NCBI GenBank assembly: GCA_019752775.1
Contig: JAIELU010000105.1
Location: 1 to 6,398, forward strand
Source: Campylobacterales bacterium
Lineage (GTDB): Bacteria > Campylobacterota > Campylobacteria > Campylobacterales > Arcobacteraceae
Length of the DNA: 6,398 nt
Reading direction: 5' to 3'
Part shown: piece by piece, positions 5,593-6,398 of the stretch
Layout: the number at the start of each line of letters is the position of its first letter
Position numbering within the stretch: the stretch's first letter is position 1
The notes under the pieces: model-generated
Seen by the model: the letters and a program-made list of their open reading frames with translations, nothing else
Database searches by the model: none
Told to the model about the DNA's origin: nothing
Position numbers and translations under genes: made by a program

Positions 5593-6398
5593 ATGAGAAT
5601 TGTGCAGTTATTACCTGAACTAAATGAAGGTGGAGTTGAACGAGGTGTTGTTGAACTAAACCGAGAATATGTCAAACTTGGAATTGAATCATATGTTATT
5701 AGTGCAGGTGGAAAACTTGAAAATCAAATTAATCTTGATGGTGGAACTTTTGTAAAATTTGATGTTTGTAGTAAAAATATTTTTACTGTCTTTTCAAGAA
5801 TTAATGGACTAAAAAAGATTTTAAAAGATTTAAAACCAAATATTATTCATGTAAGAAGTAGAGTTCCAGCTTGGCTTGTCTATTTTGCAAATAAAAGTTT
5901 GCAAATAAAAGTAGTTAGCACAGTTCACGGTTTTAATAGTGTTGGTTTTTATAGCTCAATTATGCAAAAAGCAGATGCAGTTATATGTGTTAGTAATAGC
6001 ATAAAAGAGTATATTCAAAAACATTATCAAACGCCAGAGTCTAAAATAACTGTAATTCCAAGAGGAATTGATTTAGAACTTTTTAATGAAAAAAATATTG
6101 ATAATAGTTTTATTGAAAATTTCAAAAAAGAGTTTAATTTAGAAAATAAATTTATAGTTTCAAGTATAGGAAGAGTTACTCAATTAAAAGATTATGAAAC
6201 TTTTATAAAAGCTATTTTAATAGTTAAAAAAGAGCTTCCAAATATTGTAGGTTTAATAGTTGGTGGAGTAAGAAGTGATAAAGAGGATTATTTAAATTCT
6301 TTGAAAAATTTAATAAAAGAAGTAAATTTAGAAGAAAATATCATTTTTACGGGAAGCCAAAGTAAAATTGAACAAATTTATGCTTTAAGTGATGTTGT
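5593..6398 (+). CDS. Glycosyltransferase family 4 (GT-B), 3' end beyond the window
   Basis: The first 268 codons of a retaining GT4 glycosyltransferase are present and open to the window edge. Translation from ATG 5593 gives MRIVQLLPEL, then the N-terminal Gly-rich loop NEGGVERGVVEL (11-22), which contacts substrate in GT-B enzymes. STVHGFNS (109-116) and ICVSNSIKEYI (131-141) follow; VIPRGIDLELF (154-164) marks the join between the two Rossmann domains; SIGRVTQLKDYETFIKA (191-207) opens the donor-binding domain; and IFTGSQSKIEQIYALSDV (251-268) leads up to the missing E-x7-E motif. About 100 further residues are expected. No membrane segment is visible, so it is probably cytoplasmic or membrane-peripheral, acting on a lipid-linked acceptor. 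It starts 3 nt after the dehydrogenase stop, with GGAAA at 5579-5583 as a distant ribosome site, and is presumably coupled to it. Donor and acceptor are unknown. Codons 98-107 carry a 14-bp tandem duplication. Confidence 0.92.
   Translation, partial: MRIVQLLPELNEGGVERGVVELNREYVKLGIESYVISAGGKLENQINLDGGTFVKFDVCSKNIFTVFSRINGLKKILKDLKPNIIHVRSRVPAWLVYFANKSLQIKVVSTVHGFNSVGFYSSIMQKADAVICVSNSIKEYIQKHYQTPESKITVIPRGIDLELFNEKNIDNSFIENFKKEFNLENKFIVSSIGRVTQLKDYETFIKAILIVKKELPNIVGLIVGGVRSDKEDYLNSLKNLIKEVNLEENIIFTGSQSKIEQIYALSDV
5884..5912 (+). repeat. Perfect 14-bp tandem duplication in the glycosyltransferase gene
   Basis: TTGCAAATAAAAGT occurs twice head to tail (5885-5898 and 5899-5912), and the period extends one base further left to 5884. 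The two copies are read in different frames (within FANKS and then LQIK), so the duplication does not show in the protein. The surrounding residues, YFANKSLQIKVVSTVHG, look like normal GT4 sequence of normal length. Confidence 0.9.

Noticed and set aside
5412..5675. 87-residue reading frame on the minus strand.
   Set aside because: It is antisense to the end of the dehydrogenase and the start of the glycosyltransferase, both clearly real genes. It has no recognisable motif and no ribosome site.

Overview
The window is about 27% G+C with dense, one-directional coding. It reads like a chromosome segment of a Campylobacterota species. The protein sequences and the poly-A/T-rich style look most like the Arcobacter/Aliarcobacter group; this placement comes from memory of the families, not from a search. 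Seven genes lie on the plus strand, the last cut by the window end. There is no room for RNA genes, insertion sequences or CRISPR, and I see none.

Layout: (1) positions 30-785, an inositol-monophosphatase-family phosphatase. (2) A 43-bp gap, the only real intergenic space. (3) Positions 829-3460, a tightly coupled block of a YfhL-type 2[4Fe-4S] ferredoxin, a Ppx/GppA exopolyphosphatase/pppGpp phosphatase and an LpxL/HtrB-type lipid A acyltransferase, joined by 1-nt and 4-nt overlaps. (4) Positions 3435-4310, a bacterial ELM1-family (DUF1022/COG3660) protein that starts inside the acyltransferase gene. (5) Positions 4321-5589, a TviB-type UDP-N-acetylhexosamine 6-dehydrogenase with a UUG start. 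(6) Positions 5593-6398, the first 268 codons of a family-4 GT-B glycosyltransferase.

Functionally, the window runs from housekeeping genes (phosphatase, ferredoxin, polyphosphate/alarmone turnover) into cell-envelope genes: a secondary acyl chain for lipid A, a probable GT-B-fold protein of unknown activity, an acidic nucleotide-sugar enzyme and a glycosyltransferase. From the ferredoxin onward the spacing (overlaps of 1, 4 and 26 nt, then gaps of 10 and 3 nt) suggests one transcription unit with translational coupling. It looks like the left edge of an LPS/surface-polysaccharide locus that continues past the right end.

I do not see a wholly new system. The points most worth a second look are the ELM1-family protein inside an LPS operon, a perfect 14-bp tandem duplication (not a multiple of three) inside the glycosyltransferase gene, and the loss of HD-type residues in the C-terminal domain of the Ppx/GppA protein.
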